DNA from: an uncultured Acidimicrobiales bacterium
GTDB taxonomy: Bacteria > Actinomycetota > Acidimicrobiia > Acidimicrobiales > Hopanoidiivorantaceae
Direction: 5' to 3'
Length of the DNA: 64,000 nt
Assembly: GCA_958295755.1 (NCBI GenBank)
Contig: OY282367.1
Span: 62,001 to 126,000 of the forward strand
Within the stretch, counting starts at the first letter, position 1, and every line of letters starts with the position of its first letter. Position numbers and translations under genes: made by a program. Positions 16,633 to 25,494 of this stretch are shown piece after piece. The notes beneath the pieces are model-generated. The model searched no databases, had not been told where the DNA came from, and saw nothing but the letters and a program-made list of their open reading frames with translations.

Positions 16633-17487
16633 ATGGATTTCACAGGCAAGGTCGTAATCGTAACAGGGGCTAGTCGAGGGATTGGCAAAGCAGTTGCTAT
16701 CGCGCTCGGCGAACTAGGGGCATCCGTGGCGTGTGCTGCCAGAGCCACTGACGACAACCGCCTCAAACTTCCCGGCACGGTCAACGAAACAGCCGAAGCT
16801 GTTACGGCTGCGGGAGGGCAAGGTTTGGCAGTCGGTTGCGATCTTTCCAGCCTTGACGACATCGCCAACATGATAGAAACCACGGCGTCAGAGTTCGGCG
16901 GCATCGACATGCTCATCAACAACGCGGCCATCACCTTTCCTGGCGACCTTGATCTCACCCCTAAACGTTTCAAGCTGATAATGGACATAAATGTCACAGC
17001 CCCTCTAGTGGCAACTCAGTTGGCTCGTCCATATCTAGCTCAAAGCGACAGCGGACGGATTCTTCACATCTCCTCAGTAGCAGCCGCAGGCTACTTCCCT
17101 CACATGATGGCTTACGGTATGAGCAAGCAAGCCTTGGAGCATCTCACAGTTTCATCAGCCGCTATCTTGGCTGAAGACAACATCGCCGTCAACTGCTTCC
17201 GCATTGATGTGCCGGTAGCCTCCGAAGGCTATCTAATGAACGACCCTCACGGCGACCACGCTTCATGGCACCCAACCGAAGCTGCCGCCGAAGGCATGCT
17301 CTGGATGCTCTCTCAGCCCAACAGCTACAGCGGTCGCATAGAAGCTATGAGTCACATAGCGCATCGCGAGCAAATTATGGAAAGCGTCCGAGCTAATCCT
17401 GCCGTGGTGCCCGGTGGCAACGCCATGATCTCAACCGCAGGCGGCACCCACGCCGCGAGCACCCGGTTTGAAGAATTCTCTAGTTAG
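16633..17487 (+). CDS. SDR family oxidoreductase
   Basis: 284 aa Rossmann-fold short-chain dehydrogenase. Cofactor motif TGASRGIGKAVA at residues 10-21, NNAA at about 95, Ser in HISSVAAAGYF, and the catalytic YGMSK. Arg in CAAR after the second strand hints at NADP preference. The usual C-terminal GxxxxVDGG end is replaced by a longer tail (about 70 residues after SGRIEAMSHI). The start is 12 nt after the preceding gene with GAAAGGA upstream, so the genes at 14166-17487 are probably one operon. The stop lies within a tandem repeat. Confidence 0.88.
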   Translation: MDFTGKVVIVTGASRGIGKAVAIALGELGASVACAARATDDNRLKLPGTVNETAEAVTAAGGQGLAVGCDLSSLDDIANMIETTASEFGGIDMLINNAAITFPGDLDLTPKRFKLIMDINVTAPLVATQLARPYLAQSDSGRILHISSVAAAGYFPHMMAYGMSKQALEHLTVSSAAILAEDNIAVNCFRIDVPVASEGYLMNDPHGDHASWHPTEAAAEGMLWMLSQPNSYSGRIEAMSHIAHREQIMESVRANPAVVPGGNAMISTAGGTHAASTRFEEFSS

Positions 17488-17528
17488 CTTGAGAGTTCAG
17501 TTAGCTTGAGAGTTCAGTTAGTTTGAGG
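17482..17528 (+). repeat. 17-bp tandem repeat spanning a stop codon
   Basis: AGTTAGCTTGAGAGTTC at 17482-17498 and 17499-17515 is exact, with a third partial copy to 17528. The stop of the SDR gene (17485-17487) sits in unit one, and the third copy reaches the stop of the convergent gene at 17518. Confidence 0.95.
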
Positions 17529-17796
17529 TAGTTGCTTTTATAGCAGCTAAATCGGCAATCAGAATTTGCATCTGACCTTCAATTTTGGCGAGTGTTGGCT
17601 GCATGGCATTGATCTCCACCCGGATCTCTTGGGATTCTTTCCTGAGATCTGTCACATCGGCTCTCAGATCTGCATGATCGGTTTTTAGAACACCGATCTG
17701 TGCCCTCAGAGCACCTAGTTGTAAGCTGACATAGGCGATACCTGTTAGCCCGATGGGTATCAGGGCTACTAGCAGTGTGATGGTTACAGCTGTCAT
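17518..17796 (-). CDS. Small membrane-anchored coiled-coil protein
   Basis: 92 aa. One N-terminal transmembrane helix (about residues 3-27, VTITLLVALIPIGLTGIAYVS) is followed by a heptad-patterned coil (LRAQIGVLKTDHADLRADVTD and LRKESQEIRVEINAMQ). It resembles the many small coiled-coil anchors near phage or membrane genes but no family can be assigned. AGAAAGGTAGAC lies upstream of the ATG. Convergent with the SDR gene. Probably real, given the strong helix plus coil organisation. Confidence 0.6.
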   Translation of the reverse strand: MTAVTITLLVALIPIGLTGIAYVSLQLGALRAQIGVLKTDHADLRADVTDLRKESQEIRVEINAMQPTLAKIEGQMQILIADLAAIKATTSN

Positions 17797-17872
17797 TTTG
17801 CTGTCTGTCTACCTTTCTGCGGTGCTTGGTTTTAGTCTACCGCGTCTGACTTGTATCTGGTAGACAGAAACA

Positions 17873-19159
17873 TTAGTGTCGCCCTGCTGCAAACCGCATG
17901 GAAGGATCCAGCGAACGGTAGATGGCGAACAGCAAAGCGGTGATCATTATCACACCAGCTAAGGAGTAAAGCATTTCAGCCCCGCCGTAAGCGTAGATAG
18001 GGCCGCCGACCGATGCTATAGCCCCAGCCACAGCCAGACCTGTTGCCCCCAGAAGCCCCTGGCTTGAAGCCACATACTCCTCGGGGCTGCTGGTAGCCAT
18101 AGCGACTTGAAGACCGGGTAGCGTAAAGGCGTCTGCTGTGGCGTGAACTCCTGAGATCGCAAGCAGTATCCACAGGTGATCCACCCATCCATAGGCCACC
18201 ACACAGACCAGTGCCACTGCCACCGACCAGACGATTACTTTAAGTGCGCCGTGCTTATGCGTGACACGCCCGCCTATCGGCGCGAAAACCATCATTGGAA
18301 TCGTGAAGAGCGAAAAAGCTGGACCTACTAGCCAAGTGGGAGCACCGTTGTCATCTAGCAGCAGTGCCCATGAAACTTCAAACACACCGATGGATGCATA
18401 AAAGGCTACACCTGCAGCAATTGCGCCTTGAATTCCAGGGATTGCTAGCAGTTGCCTTATGTTTCCTCTGGGTTTCTTGGTCGCAGTGCCAGAGCTAATA
18501 TCATCAGAGTCAGGGCCAGCAGAGTCAGGGCCGTCAGGGTCATCAGAGTTGGCTGAGATTTTGTGCTGAGTTTTGGAAGAGTCGACAACAGGACAAGTCA
18601 AATCTTCCCTCCAAATCAGCAGTAGCATCGCCCCAAAAGCAGCAGCTAAAACCAGGAACGGTAATCTGAGGCCAAAGAAGTTAGCAATGGTTGTGGCTAT
18701 CAGCGGTCCTGCTATGAAACCTCCGATGTCAAAAGCAGAGACGACTCCGAGTTTTCTGCCCATATCTCCAGGATTGCGGGCGATGATGATTTTTCTGATC
18801 GGCGGTCCGCACAAGCCCGCTCCAAGCCCCACAAGCACCCTTGCCGCCACGAACTGAAAAATGTCGCTGGATGCTGCCATCCATATTGAAGCAATCAGCC
18901 CCATCGCCAAGCCGATGCGTATCATTTCTCTCGACCATCCCCTGTCGGCATAGCGCGCCAGCCACACATTGGCGAAAAATCCCGAAAAAAATCCAGCGCC
19001 TGCCAAGATGCCTAGACCGAGACCGCTAAAGCCGTATTCGTCGCGGAATTCAGCTAACAGCGACACCACAAAGCCATAGCCCATAGCGGCCGTGGCTGTT
19101 ACTAGATATAGGGCGGAGAAGTTTCTAGGAGGCTGAGAGGTGCTTGTTGTCAAAGTCAT
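17873..19159 (-). CDS. MFS transporter
   Basis: 428 aa with about twelve hydrophobic helices split by a polar central loop (about residues 190-235, rich in Ser/Asp with GPDSAGPDSDDIS). The loop 2-3 motif is NVWLARYADRGWSREMIRIG, a recognisable major-facilitator A motif, and there is GLGAGLCGPPIRKI in helix 4-5 and an equivalent APIGGRVTHKHG in the second half. Likely a drug/small-molecule exporter or substrate transporter. It starts 19 nt after the upstream alpha/beta hydrolase gene, and with the LLM gene before that forms a three-gene leftward operon. Substrate is unknown. Confidence 0.87.
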   Translation of the reverse strand: MTLTTSTSQPPRNFSALYLVTATAAMGYGFVVSLLAEFRDEYGFSGLGLGILAGAGFFSGFFANVWLARYADRGWSREMIRIGLAMGLIASIWMAASSDIFQFVAARVLVGLGAGLCGPPIRKIIIARNPGDMGRKLGVVSAFDIGGFIAGPLIATTIANFFGLRLPFLVLAAAFGAMLLLIWREDLTCPVVDSSKTQHKISANSDDPDGPDSAGPDSDDISSGTATKKPRGNIRQLLAIPGIQGAIAAGVAFYASIGVFEVSWALLLDDNGAPTWLVGPAFSLFTIPMMVFAPIGGRVTHKHGALKVIVWSVAVALVCVVAYGWVDHLWILLAISGVHATADAFTLPGLQVAMATSSPEEYVASSQGLLGATGLAVAGAIASVGGPIYAYGGAEMLYSLAGVIMITALLFAIYRSLDPSMRFAAGRH

Positions 19160-19178
19160 GCAGAGGCTTCTTGCAATT

Positions 19179-20003
19179 TCAAGCAGAGAAATGCCGCATG
19201 ACTTGAGACATGGCTTCTTCGGTGCGTTCCAAAGTGATGAGGTGGCCGCAGTCTGGTAGCACTGACTTTTTGCTCCCGGCGATGCCTCTGGTGAAAAGGT
19301 CGGCGTATGCCACTGGCACTAGGCCGTCTTGTTCGCCCCAAAGCACGAGGGTAGGAGCTGAAATGCGATAGAGACGGCGATGAAGACCTCGGTCAGGGAT
19401 AGGCATCAAGAATTTGCCAACCGTTATCAGCCCTCGCATGAGAGAGATAGTGGATTCCACAGGGTCGTCGCCGCCCAGCATGGCTTCTCTGGCTGCGTTG
19501 GCTACTTCTGAGGTCGGGTCGGCCCAAAGAAGAGGGTCGAGTTCTAGCGGGGGAGTAGCAAACATGTCGACGGCGGGGATATTATCGTCCCACATCCCAA
19601 CGGGGGCTAGCAAAGCCAGCTTGGAAATTCGTTTAGGGTAGTGTGCAGCAAATTCTGCCGCGAACATTCCCCCGAACGACTGCCCTGCCATCACGAAACT
19701 ATCTAGCTCTAGCACTTGGAACACATCGTCGTAGTGCAACACCACATCGTGCACCGTACGCATCTGATGAAGCTCGTCAAGATCGTTGTAGCCGGGGGCT
19801 ACTGGAGCGTAGATGCTGTAATGCTCGCTAAGAGCTTGCAAGAACGGGTCGGCAGGCGATACCCCATTTGCCGAATGCAGATATACCAGCGGTGGCCCCG
19901 ACCCGCCGAGTATCACCTCTGATGTAAGACCAGAAGGAAGGTCGTAATTTTCGCAGTGGAGTGTGTTGCTCATTTTCGGCACTGTTGCTTTTCGAGCTGT
20001 CAT
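19179..20003 (-). CDS. Alpha/beta hydrolase
   Basis: 274 aa. Oxyanion region GGSGPPLVYLHSANG, nucleophile elbow AGQSFGGM (Ser in GxSxG), acid in LWGEQDGLVP and catalytic His in DCGHLITLER make a complete Ser-Asp-His triad. The size fits the meta-cleavage-product or epoxide hydrolase-like families. It begins three nucleotides after the LLM gene end, so the two are translationally linked, which suggests the hydrolase acts on an ester or lactone produced by the flavin enzyme. That pairing is inference. Confidence 0.85.
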   Translation of the reverse strand: MTARKATVPKMSNTLHCENYDLPSGLTSEVILGGSGPPLVYLHSANGVSPADPFLQALSEHYSIYAPVAPGYNDLDELHQMRTVHDVVLHYDDVFQVLELDSFVMAGQSFGGMFAAEFAAHYPKRISKLALLAPVGMWDDNIPAVDMFATPPLELDPLLWADPTSEVANAAREAMLGGDDPVESTISLMRGLITVGKFLMPIPDRGLHRRLYRISAPTLVLWGEQDGLVPVAYADLFTRGIAGSKKSVLPDCGHLITLERTEEAMSQVMRHFSA

Positions 20004-20006
20004 TTT

Positions 20007-21263
20007 TCAGACCGCCATACCCCGCGCATCGCCCAGCGGAGCAGGCTCAGCACCTGCCGGCGGGTCGGCTGGATACCAAGGGTCGTCCCACTGCGAGAAT
20101 TTGTCACGCAGTTTGGGCATTACCTCGGTGGCGAAACGAGAGGTGTTTTCATACGCCAGTTCTTTGCTCATATTCCCAAAATGCAGCAGCAGCATCAAAT
20201 GCCCCACCCGCAGAGCATCTCCTAAGTCCATCAGGCGATCCACCACGGTTTGAGGACTACCGCACACCACATAGGCTTTATCTACTATCTCTTTCCATGT
20301 GGTCTCAGACGATGTGGTCTTAGAGATAGCCCCCGCTGTCTGCACTTGGCTCCGTAAGCCTCGGCGCATGGATTCAATACTCATATAGCCGGGCACATTG
20401 GTGAAGCCGGGATACCAGTGCAAGCAACGGTTGTAGAAATACAGTGCTGGCTCTTTATACAGCTCTTCGGCATGAGCGTCTGAGTCGGCCACTCCCACAA
20501 ACTGCAAGAAGCCTGCTCTATGCGGGTTCATGTCGGCACCCATCTCTTCCACCACATCCCAATAGCTCTGCATTGAATGCCTGCCCGACTCGTAGCCGAA
20601 ATACGACAAGTAGGCGTAGAGGTAGTCATTCTCCACGCACCAACGCCAAGTGTCAACGCTGGCTCCGCCGCCGGGAATCCAAACCGGAGGGTGCGGTTTC
20701 TGCACCGGCCTCGGCCAAACATTCACATAGCGCAACTGTGTGAACTCGCCGTTGAACGCAAACGGCTCGTCAGCTTGCCAAGAGCGCATGACAAGTTCCA
20801 CGCCTTCTCGATATTTATCTCGCAGGGTAGCTGGGGTTTGCCCGTAACTGAAGATGGTATCCATCGGCGTGCCGACGGGGAAGCCTGCGATGAGGCGTCC
20901 TCCTGAGAGGCAGTCCAGCATGGCGAACTCTTCAGCAACCCTCGTAGGCGGGTTGTAGAGGGCCACAGAGTTGCCCATCACCACGATTTTGGATTGACTG
21001 GTGCGCCGGGCGAGGGCAGCCGCCATGATATTAGGCGAAGGCATAAGACCGTAGGCATTTTGGTGGTGCTCGTTCACGCAGATGCCGTCATAGCCGAGCT
21101 GGTCGGCATATTCAAGCTGGTCGAGGTAGTCGTTATAGGCCTGGTTTCCTACCATCGGGTCATAGAGCTTCGGGTCGACATCCACCCAGACCGAGCGGTT
21201 CTTCTCGCGGAAGTCATCAGGCAAGTCGGGATAAGGCATGAGATGGAACCAGTGGAACTTCAT
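20007..21263 (-). CDS. Luciferase-like (LLM) flavin/F420 oxidoreductase
   Basis: 418 aa, TIM-barrel bacterial-luciferase fold. Indicative segments: KFHWFHLMPYPDLP at the N-terminus, the YADQLGYDGICVNEHHQNAY motif, the cofactor-binding GNSVALYNPPTRVAEEFAML and LSGGRLIAGFPVGTPMD. An AGAGAGGTAGCC site precedes ATG 21263. Family members use FMNH2 with oxygen or F420; no sequence feature here decides which. It is the first gene of a three-gene unit with a hydrolase and an exporter. Confidence 0.87.
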   Translation of the reverse strand: MKFHWFHLMPYPDLPDDFREKNRSVWVDVDPKLYDPMVGNQAYNDYLDQLEYADQLGYDGICVNEHHQNAYGLMPSPNIMAAALARRTSQSKIVVMGNSVALYNPPTRVAEEFAMLDCLSGGRLIAGFPVGTPMDTIFSYGQTPATLRDKYREGVELVMRSWQADEPFAFNGEFTQLRYVNVWPRPVQKPHPPVWIPGGGASVDTWRWCVENDYLYAYLSYFGYESGRHSMQSYWDVVEEMGADMNPHRAGFLQFVGVADSDAHAEELYKEPALYFYNRCLHWYPGFTNVPGYMSIESMRRGLRSQVQTAGAISKTTSSETTWKEIVDKAYVVCGSPQTVVDRLMDLGDALRVGHLMLLLHFGNMSKELAYENTSRFATEVMPKLRDKFSQWDDPWYPADPPAGAEPAPLGDARGMAV

Positions 21264-21329
21264 GGCTACCTCTCTATTTCGTGGGTACTCGGCTGGGGGT
21301 GAAGATGGTTGGATTAGTGAGCGCGTCTC

Positions 21330-21380
21330 AAGCTGTTGACACTTAAGCTACTGACACTCAGGCTGTTGACTCTCAGGCTG
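21330..21380. repeat. Imperfect ~16-bp tandem repeat at esterase 3' end
   Basis: Four degenerate copies of an AGGCTGTTGACACTC-like unit run from about 21330 into the end of the esterase gene (21373 onward). Confidence 0.75.
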
Positions 21381-22320
21381 TCAACGCCTTTTTCAAGGCT
21401 ACTGCCGCATCATCCATGCATTCGCGAGCTTTGTCAATAAAGTCGCCGAAGCCGAAAAACCCGTGGAACATCCCATCCACGCGCACGATTTCAGCTTCCA
21501 CGCCCGCTTCTTGTAGCCGCTTCCCGTACGCTTCGCCTTCATCTCGCAAAGGGTCGTATTCGGCGGTGATTATAAGAGCGTCCGGTAGCCCCGACAGATC
21601 ATCTGCCCTGATCGGCGAAATATAAGGCACCAACGGATCTTGATCGCCTACATAGTGGTTATAGAACCACTCCATCATTTCTTTGGTCAGGAAAGGCCCG
21701 TTCTCGTTCTCCTTCATAGATGGCCAGCGAGACGGCTCCATATCACAACAGGGATACACAAGTGCCTGAAATCGTAGCGTAGGCCCATTCCGATCCCTTG
21801 CCATCTGTGCCACCACAGCCGCCAAGTTGCCGCCCGCGCTGTCGCCCGCCACAGCCAAGCGGGATGCATCCACCCCAAGCTCCGATGCATGCTCCGCCAC
21901 CCAAACCGTAGCCGCATAGCAATCCTCCGCCCCAGCAGGAAACGGATCTTCAGGCGCGAGACGATAATCTACCGACACAAACACAGCCCCCGATTTCACT
22001 ACAAAATCGCGCACCTGCCCATCGTGAGTGTCTATATCTCCCACCACCCATCCGCCACCATGAAAGAACACCACTCCAGCCAAGCCCTCCCCAGCCGAAC
22101 CACCAGCGCCTTCCGGCCAATAAATCCGCACAGGCACTTCATTCTCATCCGGTCCCGGAATAGTCCTGTCTTCCACCTTCCCCACAGGTGTAGGCTCGCG
22201 CATAATCGCCCCCGCCTTCATCCCCTCTCGCATCATCTGCGGGCTGATATCTGGTGTCAACTGAAAATCAGCTTCTGCCATCAGATCTAATATCGCCTGT
22301 GCCTGCGGATCAATAGGCAT
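21373..22320 (-). CDS. HSL-type alpha/beta hydrolase (acetyl esterase-like)
   Basis: 315 aa from ATG 22320, chosen because GGGAGAT lies 5-8 nt upstream; a longer frame to 22347 has no better site. Motifs: oxyanion HGGG (VFFHGGGWVVGD), nucleophile GDSAGGN, acid in ITAEYDPLRDEG and catalytic His in MFHGFFGF. These define the hormone-sensitive-lipase/bacterial family IV carboxylesterases. Transcribed alone, divergent from the LLM gene at 22449. Substrate not predictable; likely short-chain or bulky esters. Confidence 0.9.
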   Translation of the reverse strand: MPIDPQAQAILDLMAEADFQLTPDISPQMMREGMKAGAIMREPTPVGKVEDRTIPGPDENEVPVRIYWPEGAGGSAGEGLAGVVFFHGGGWVVGDIDTHDGQVRDFVVKSGAVFVSVDYRLAPEDPFPAGAEDCYAATVWVAEHASELGVDASRLAVAGDSAGGNLAAVVAQMARDRNGPTLRFQALVYPCCDMEPSRWPSMKENENGPFLTKEMMEWFYNHYVGDQDPLVPYISPIRADDLSGLPDALIITAEYDPLRDEGEAYGKRLQEAGVEAEIVRVDGMFHGFFGFGDFIDKARECMDDAAVALKKALTA

Positions 22321-22448
22321 AAGTATCTCCCATTCTGTTGTCGTCAATAATTGCTTCCCCTAGTGTAGCGTAGCAGACCACCCAAAACCCTACTAAGCTA
22401 GAATGCTGAAATAAATCCATCCGAAGTCTGCCCGAAAGGAAATCAATC

Positions 22449-23564
22449 ATGGGAATGAAATTTGCGATGTTTTATGAGATCCCGGTCGCTAGGCCGTGGC
22501 AAAAAGACAGCGAATACATCGCCTACCAAAACACCATAGAGCAAGCCGTACTAGGTGATCGCATGGGCTTTCACAGCTTCTGGACGGTAGAGCACCACTT
22601 CCTAGAGGAATACTCTCATTGCTCCAACCCTGAGGTTCTCTATGGCAACATAGCCGCTCGCACCGAAAACATCCGTATCGGTTACGGCGTCCGTCTGTTG
22701 CCCCAACCCTACAATCACCCTGTGCGCACAGCCGAGTCGGTAGCTGTGCTGGATCTCATCAGCAACGGACGCGTAGAGTTCGGCACAGGTCGTTCTTCTA
22801 CTCGCGCTGAGTTGGAAGGTTTTGGAATTCATCCGAATGAGACGCGTGAGATGTGGGATGAAGCCCTGCACCACATCGTGGGCTGCTGGACAAACGACGA
22901 ATACGAATTTGACGGCAAATACTGGCAGATGCCGAAACGCCGAGTGTTGCCGAAGCCTCGCCAAGATCCGCATCCTGCCATCTGGGGAGCAACCAGTAGC
23001 GTGCCCGGCCACTACGAGATTGGAAGCAGAGGTATTGGTCTTTGCTCGTTCACCGTCGGTCAGCCTCCTGAAATGCTTCAAGAGCGTGTGGAAGCCTATA
23101 AGAAAGGTCAAGCCGACTGCCAAGAGCCTGTAGGCAAGTTCCGCAACGACCAAGTTGCCACCTTCACGATGGTGCACTGCAACGAGTCCAACGAAAAGGC
23201 TCGCCAGATTGCTGAAGAGTCATTCGTGTGGTATCCGAAGTTCGGTGGCGGTCTCATCGCCTCGGTTGCCGATTACTTGGCAGAGCTTGAAATAGAAGAC
23301 GCTGGCTCGTATCAATACACCCGCGATACCGCAAAGATGCGCGACGAAGGTTTGATGGGCCACATCACGATGGACTACATCTGGGATTCAGGCGCAGGCG
23401 TGGTTGGTGATCCTGACCGCTGCATAGAGGTGTGCAAGCGTTATGAAGCAGTTGGCTGCGAGCTACTTTTCTGCCTTTTCAACCCTTACAATATTGCCCA
23501 CGAGGATGTTATGACATCCATAGAACTAATGGGTCAGCATGTTCTCCCAGAATTTGCTGACTGA
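22449..23564 (+). CDS. Luciferase-like (LLM) flavin/F420 oxidoreductase
   Basis: 371 aa. KFAMFYEIPVARPW start, FHSFWTVEHHFLEEYSHCSNP motif, GYGVRLLPQPYNHPVRTAES and SNGRVEFGTGRSSTRAELEGF are typical of the luciferase monooxygenase branch close to LuxA/limonene-type enzymes rather than of methylenetetrahydromethanopterin reductase. GAAAGGAAATC supports the ATG. The next gene, an MDR reductase, starts 5 nt later, so the two are likely co-translated. A TAGAAT at about 22398 is a plausible -10 element. Confidence 0.87.
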   Translation: MGMKFAMFYEIPVARPWQKDSEYIAYQNTIEQAVLGDRMGFHSFWTVEHHFLEEYSHCSNPEVLYGNIAARTENIRIGYGVRLLPQPYNHPVRTAESVAVLDLISNGRVEFGTGRSSTRAELEGFGIHPNETREMWDEALHHIVGCWTNDEYEFDGKYWQMPKRRVLPKPRQDPHPAIWGATSSVPGHYEIGSRGIGLCSFTVGQPPEMLQERVEAYKKGQADCQEPVGKFRNDQVATFTMVHCNESNEKARQIAEESFVWYPKFGGGLIASVADYLAELEIEDAGSYQYTRDTAKMRDEGLMGHITMDYIWDSGAGVVGDPDRCIEVCKRYEAVGCELLFCLFNPYNIAHEDVMTSIELMGQHVLPEFAD

Positions 23565-23569
23565 GAAAT

Positions 23570-24565
23570 ATGACACAAACAAATCGCCAGTGGTTGCTAG
23601 CTAATCGTCCGCAAGGGATGGTTTCATCTGACAACTTTGAGTTGGTGGAGAGACCCTTGGAGCCACTAGCCGACGGTGATGCCCGTGCCCGCATGCACTA
23701 CCTCACTTTTGAACCTGCTATGCGCGGCTGGATGGACGATGTTGAGAGCTACATGCCTCCTGTGCCGCTGGGCGAGCCCATGCGCGCTCCGGGCTTAGCC
23801 ATAGTAGAAGAGTCCAAACATCCCAGCTACGCCCCAGGCGATGTGGTTTTCGGAATGATGAGCTGGTCGGAATATGTGCACCAGCACGACGGCTGGAGCA
23901 AAGTTCCCGAAGGCGTAGATTACGAGTTGATTCTCGGCCCTTGCGGTGGCACCGGTCTCACCGCATATTTCGGTCTGCTAGATGTGGGACAGCCCAAAGA
24001 GGGCGAAACTGTCGTGGTGTCTGGCGCAGCCGGGGCTACAGGTTCGGTGGCAGCCCAAATCGCTCGCATCAAAGGTTGTCGTGTGATCGGCATCGCAGGT
24101 GGCGAAGACAAGTGCCGCTGGCTCACCGAGGAAGCTCGTTTAGACGCTGTTATTGACTACAAATCTGAAAAGATCTCAGCCCGCCTCGGCGAGCTGTGCC
24201 CCGATGGTGTGGATGTGTTTTTCGACAATGTGGGCGGCTCCACCCTGGAGGCAGTACTCAACAATATGGCGATGGATGCTCGCATAGTCATCTGCGGGAT
24301 GATCTCTAACTACAACGATGCTGAACCACAGCCCGGCCCCCGCAACCTCTTTCAAGTGATAGTAAAGCGAGCCACCATCCGAGGCTTTTTGGTGTTTGAC
24401 TACATGGATCGCCGTGACGAAGCCCTAGCCGACCTCTTCAGTTGGATAGCAGCAGGCGAGATAGCCTCCCGTAGCGATGTGCAAGAAGGCTTTGAAAATA
24501 TCCCCGCCACATTCTTGCGTCTATTCACAGGCGCAAATCAAGGCAAACAGCTGTTGAGGCTGTAG
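23570..24565 (+). CDS. NADPH-dependent MDR family reductase
   Basis: 331 aa, zinc-free medium-chain reductase of the leukotriene B4 dehydrogenase/CurA type. Features: NRQWLLANRPQGMVSSDNFE start, PPVPLGEPMRAPG, LGPCGGTGLTAYFGL, nucleotide-binding SGAAGATGSVAAQIAR and DVFFDNVGGSTLEAVL. These enzymes reduce activated carbon-carbon double bonds. The direct linkage to the upstream LLM monooxygenase suggests sequential work on the same unsaturated substrate. Followed by 167 nt holding a candidate promoter. Confidence 0.88.
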   Translation: MTQTNRQWLLANRPQGMVSSDNFELVERPLEPLADGDARARMHYLTFEPAMRGWMDDVESYMPPVPLGEPMRAPGLAIVEESKHPSYAPGDVVFGMMSWSEYVHQHDGWSKVPEGVDYELILGPCGGTGLTAYFGLLDVGQPKEGETVVVSGAAGATGSVAAQIARIKGCRVIGIAGGEDKCRWLTEEARLDAVIDYKSEKISARLGELCPDGVDVFFDNVGGSTLEAVLNNMAMDARIVICGMISNYNDAEPQPGPRNLFQVIVKRATIRGFLVFDYMDRRDEALADLFSWIAAGEIASRSDVQEGFENIPATFLRLFTGANQGKQLLRL

Positions 24566-24577
24566 AAGAACATGCTA

Positions 24578-24606
24578 TTGTTTTAAAGCAATGATTGTGA
24601 TACACT
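24578..24606 (+). promoter_or_regulatory. Candidate promoter for the surface-protein gene
   Basis: TTGTTT (24578-24583), 17 nt spacer, TACACT (24601-24606) with a TGTGA just before the -10. The leader to 24733 contains a duplicated AAGCAAGCAGA (about 24656-24680). Confidence 0.35.
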
Positions 24607-24732
24607 TGGTTCAATGCTTCAAGTAGCATAAGGTTCGCAGAGACATACATAAATTAAGCAAGCAGAAAAGCAAGCAGATAGTTAAAATAGCTAATATACT
24701 TACAATCAACACTCAATCAAAGGAGTAAGAAA

Positions 24733-25440
24733 ATGAAGAAATTCGTAATCATCGCAGGTATGATGGCGATGGCCGGTGCTCTATTCTTGGCCTCGCCTGT
24801 ATCGGCGCAAGACGGACCCTCTATGAGCTCAACACTAAATGATGACGGTTCAGCGACTGTCACAGGCACAGGATGGCAAGATGCTCGGGAAGGTGGCATC
24901 TTCTTGACTGTTTGCCGTGGTGCTGATGTTACATCCGATGAGCCAATTAATGCTGGTAATGCCCTCACTGCTTGTAGCAGTTTAATGGCTGACGCATTTG
25001 CCCAGAATCCTACGATTGCCGAAGACGGCACTTGGTCGCATGATCTTACAGCCGATCAAGTCGGTGCTACGCCAGTAGTAGCCATAATTGGTTGTCTGCC
25101 ACTGGGTTGTACAGCCTATTCAGCATTCACAGTCATTCAAGAAGCTGCCGCTGACGAGCCAGAAGAAGAAATGGATGACGAAGAAATGGATGAAGAGATG
25201 GACGAAGGTGCTGGCGGCGATGAAGAGATGGATGACATGAATGAAGTGGATGACATGATGGACGACACTGGCACTGACGACATGGATGAGATGGACGACA
25301 GCATGGACGACGCGGACGAAACCGAGATGATGGCTAATACCGGCTCAGAGAGCGGTCTTTTGGCTGTTATCGGTGTGAGCGTTCTGCTCGCCGGTCTGTT
25401 CGCTGTTGGCATCGGTCGCAGGATCACCAAGCGTTCCTGA
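24733..25440 (+). CDS. Secreted surface protein with acidic repeats and C-terminal anchor
   Basis: 235 aa. Signal peptide to about residue 26 (AGALFLASPVSA). Residues 27-135 form a compact beta-rich domain with cysteines in FLTVCRGAD, LTACSSL and IIGCLPLGC; its layout recalls the neocarzinostatin-like immunoglobulin fold (inference). Residues 137-200 are a Met/Asp/Glu-only low-complexity segment (EEEMDDEEMDEEMDEG and similar). The end, MANTGSES, a hydrophobic helix and RRITKRS, resembles a sortase or LPxTG-like anchor but lacks the Leu-Pro. AAAGGAG supports the start. An intrinsic terminator follows 23 nt after the stop. Likely abundant at the cell surface; the acidic part may bind cations. 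Confidence 0.7.
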   Translation: MKKFVIIAGMMAMAGALFLASPVSAQDGPSMSSTLNDDGSATVTGTGWQDAREGGIFLTVCRGADVTSDEPINAGNALTACSSLMADAFAQNPTIAEDGTWSHDLTADQVGATPVVAIIGCLPLGCTAYSAFTVIQEAAADEPEEEMDDEEMDEEMDEGAGGDEEMDDMNEVDDMMDDTGTDDMDEMDDSMDDADETEMMANTGSESGLLAVIGVSVLLAGLFAVGIGRRITKRS

Positions 25441-25462
25441 GTTTCTTAACTCCCAACCCACC

Positions 25463-25494
25463 AAAGAGCCGAGCCCTCCGGGGCTCGGCTCTTT
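25463..25494 (+). terminator. Strong intrinsic terminator
   Basis: Perfect 14-bp stem: AAAGAGCCGAGCCC (25463-25476), loop TCCG, GGGCTCGGCTCTTT (25481-25494), followed by GCGTTT. Ends transcription of the surface-protein gene. Its 3' arm overlaps the first standard start codon of the next gene. Confidence 0.93.
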
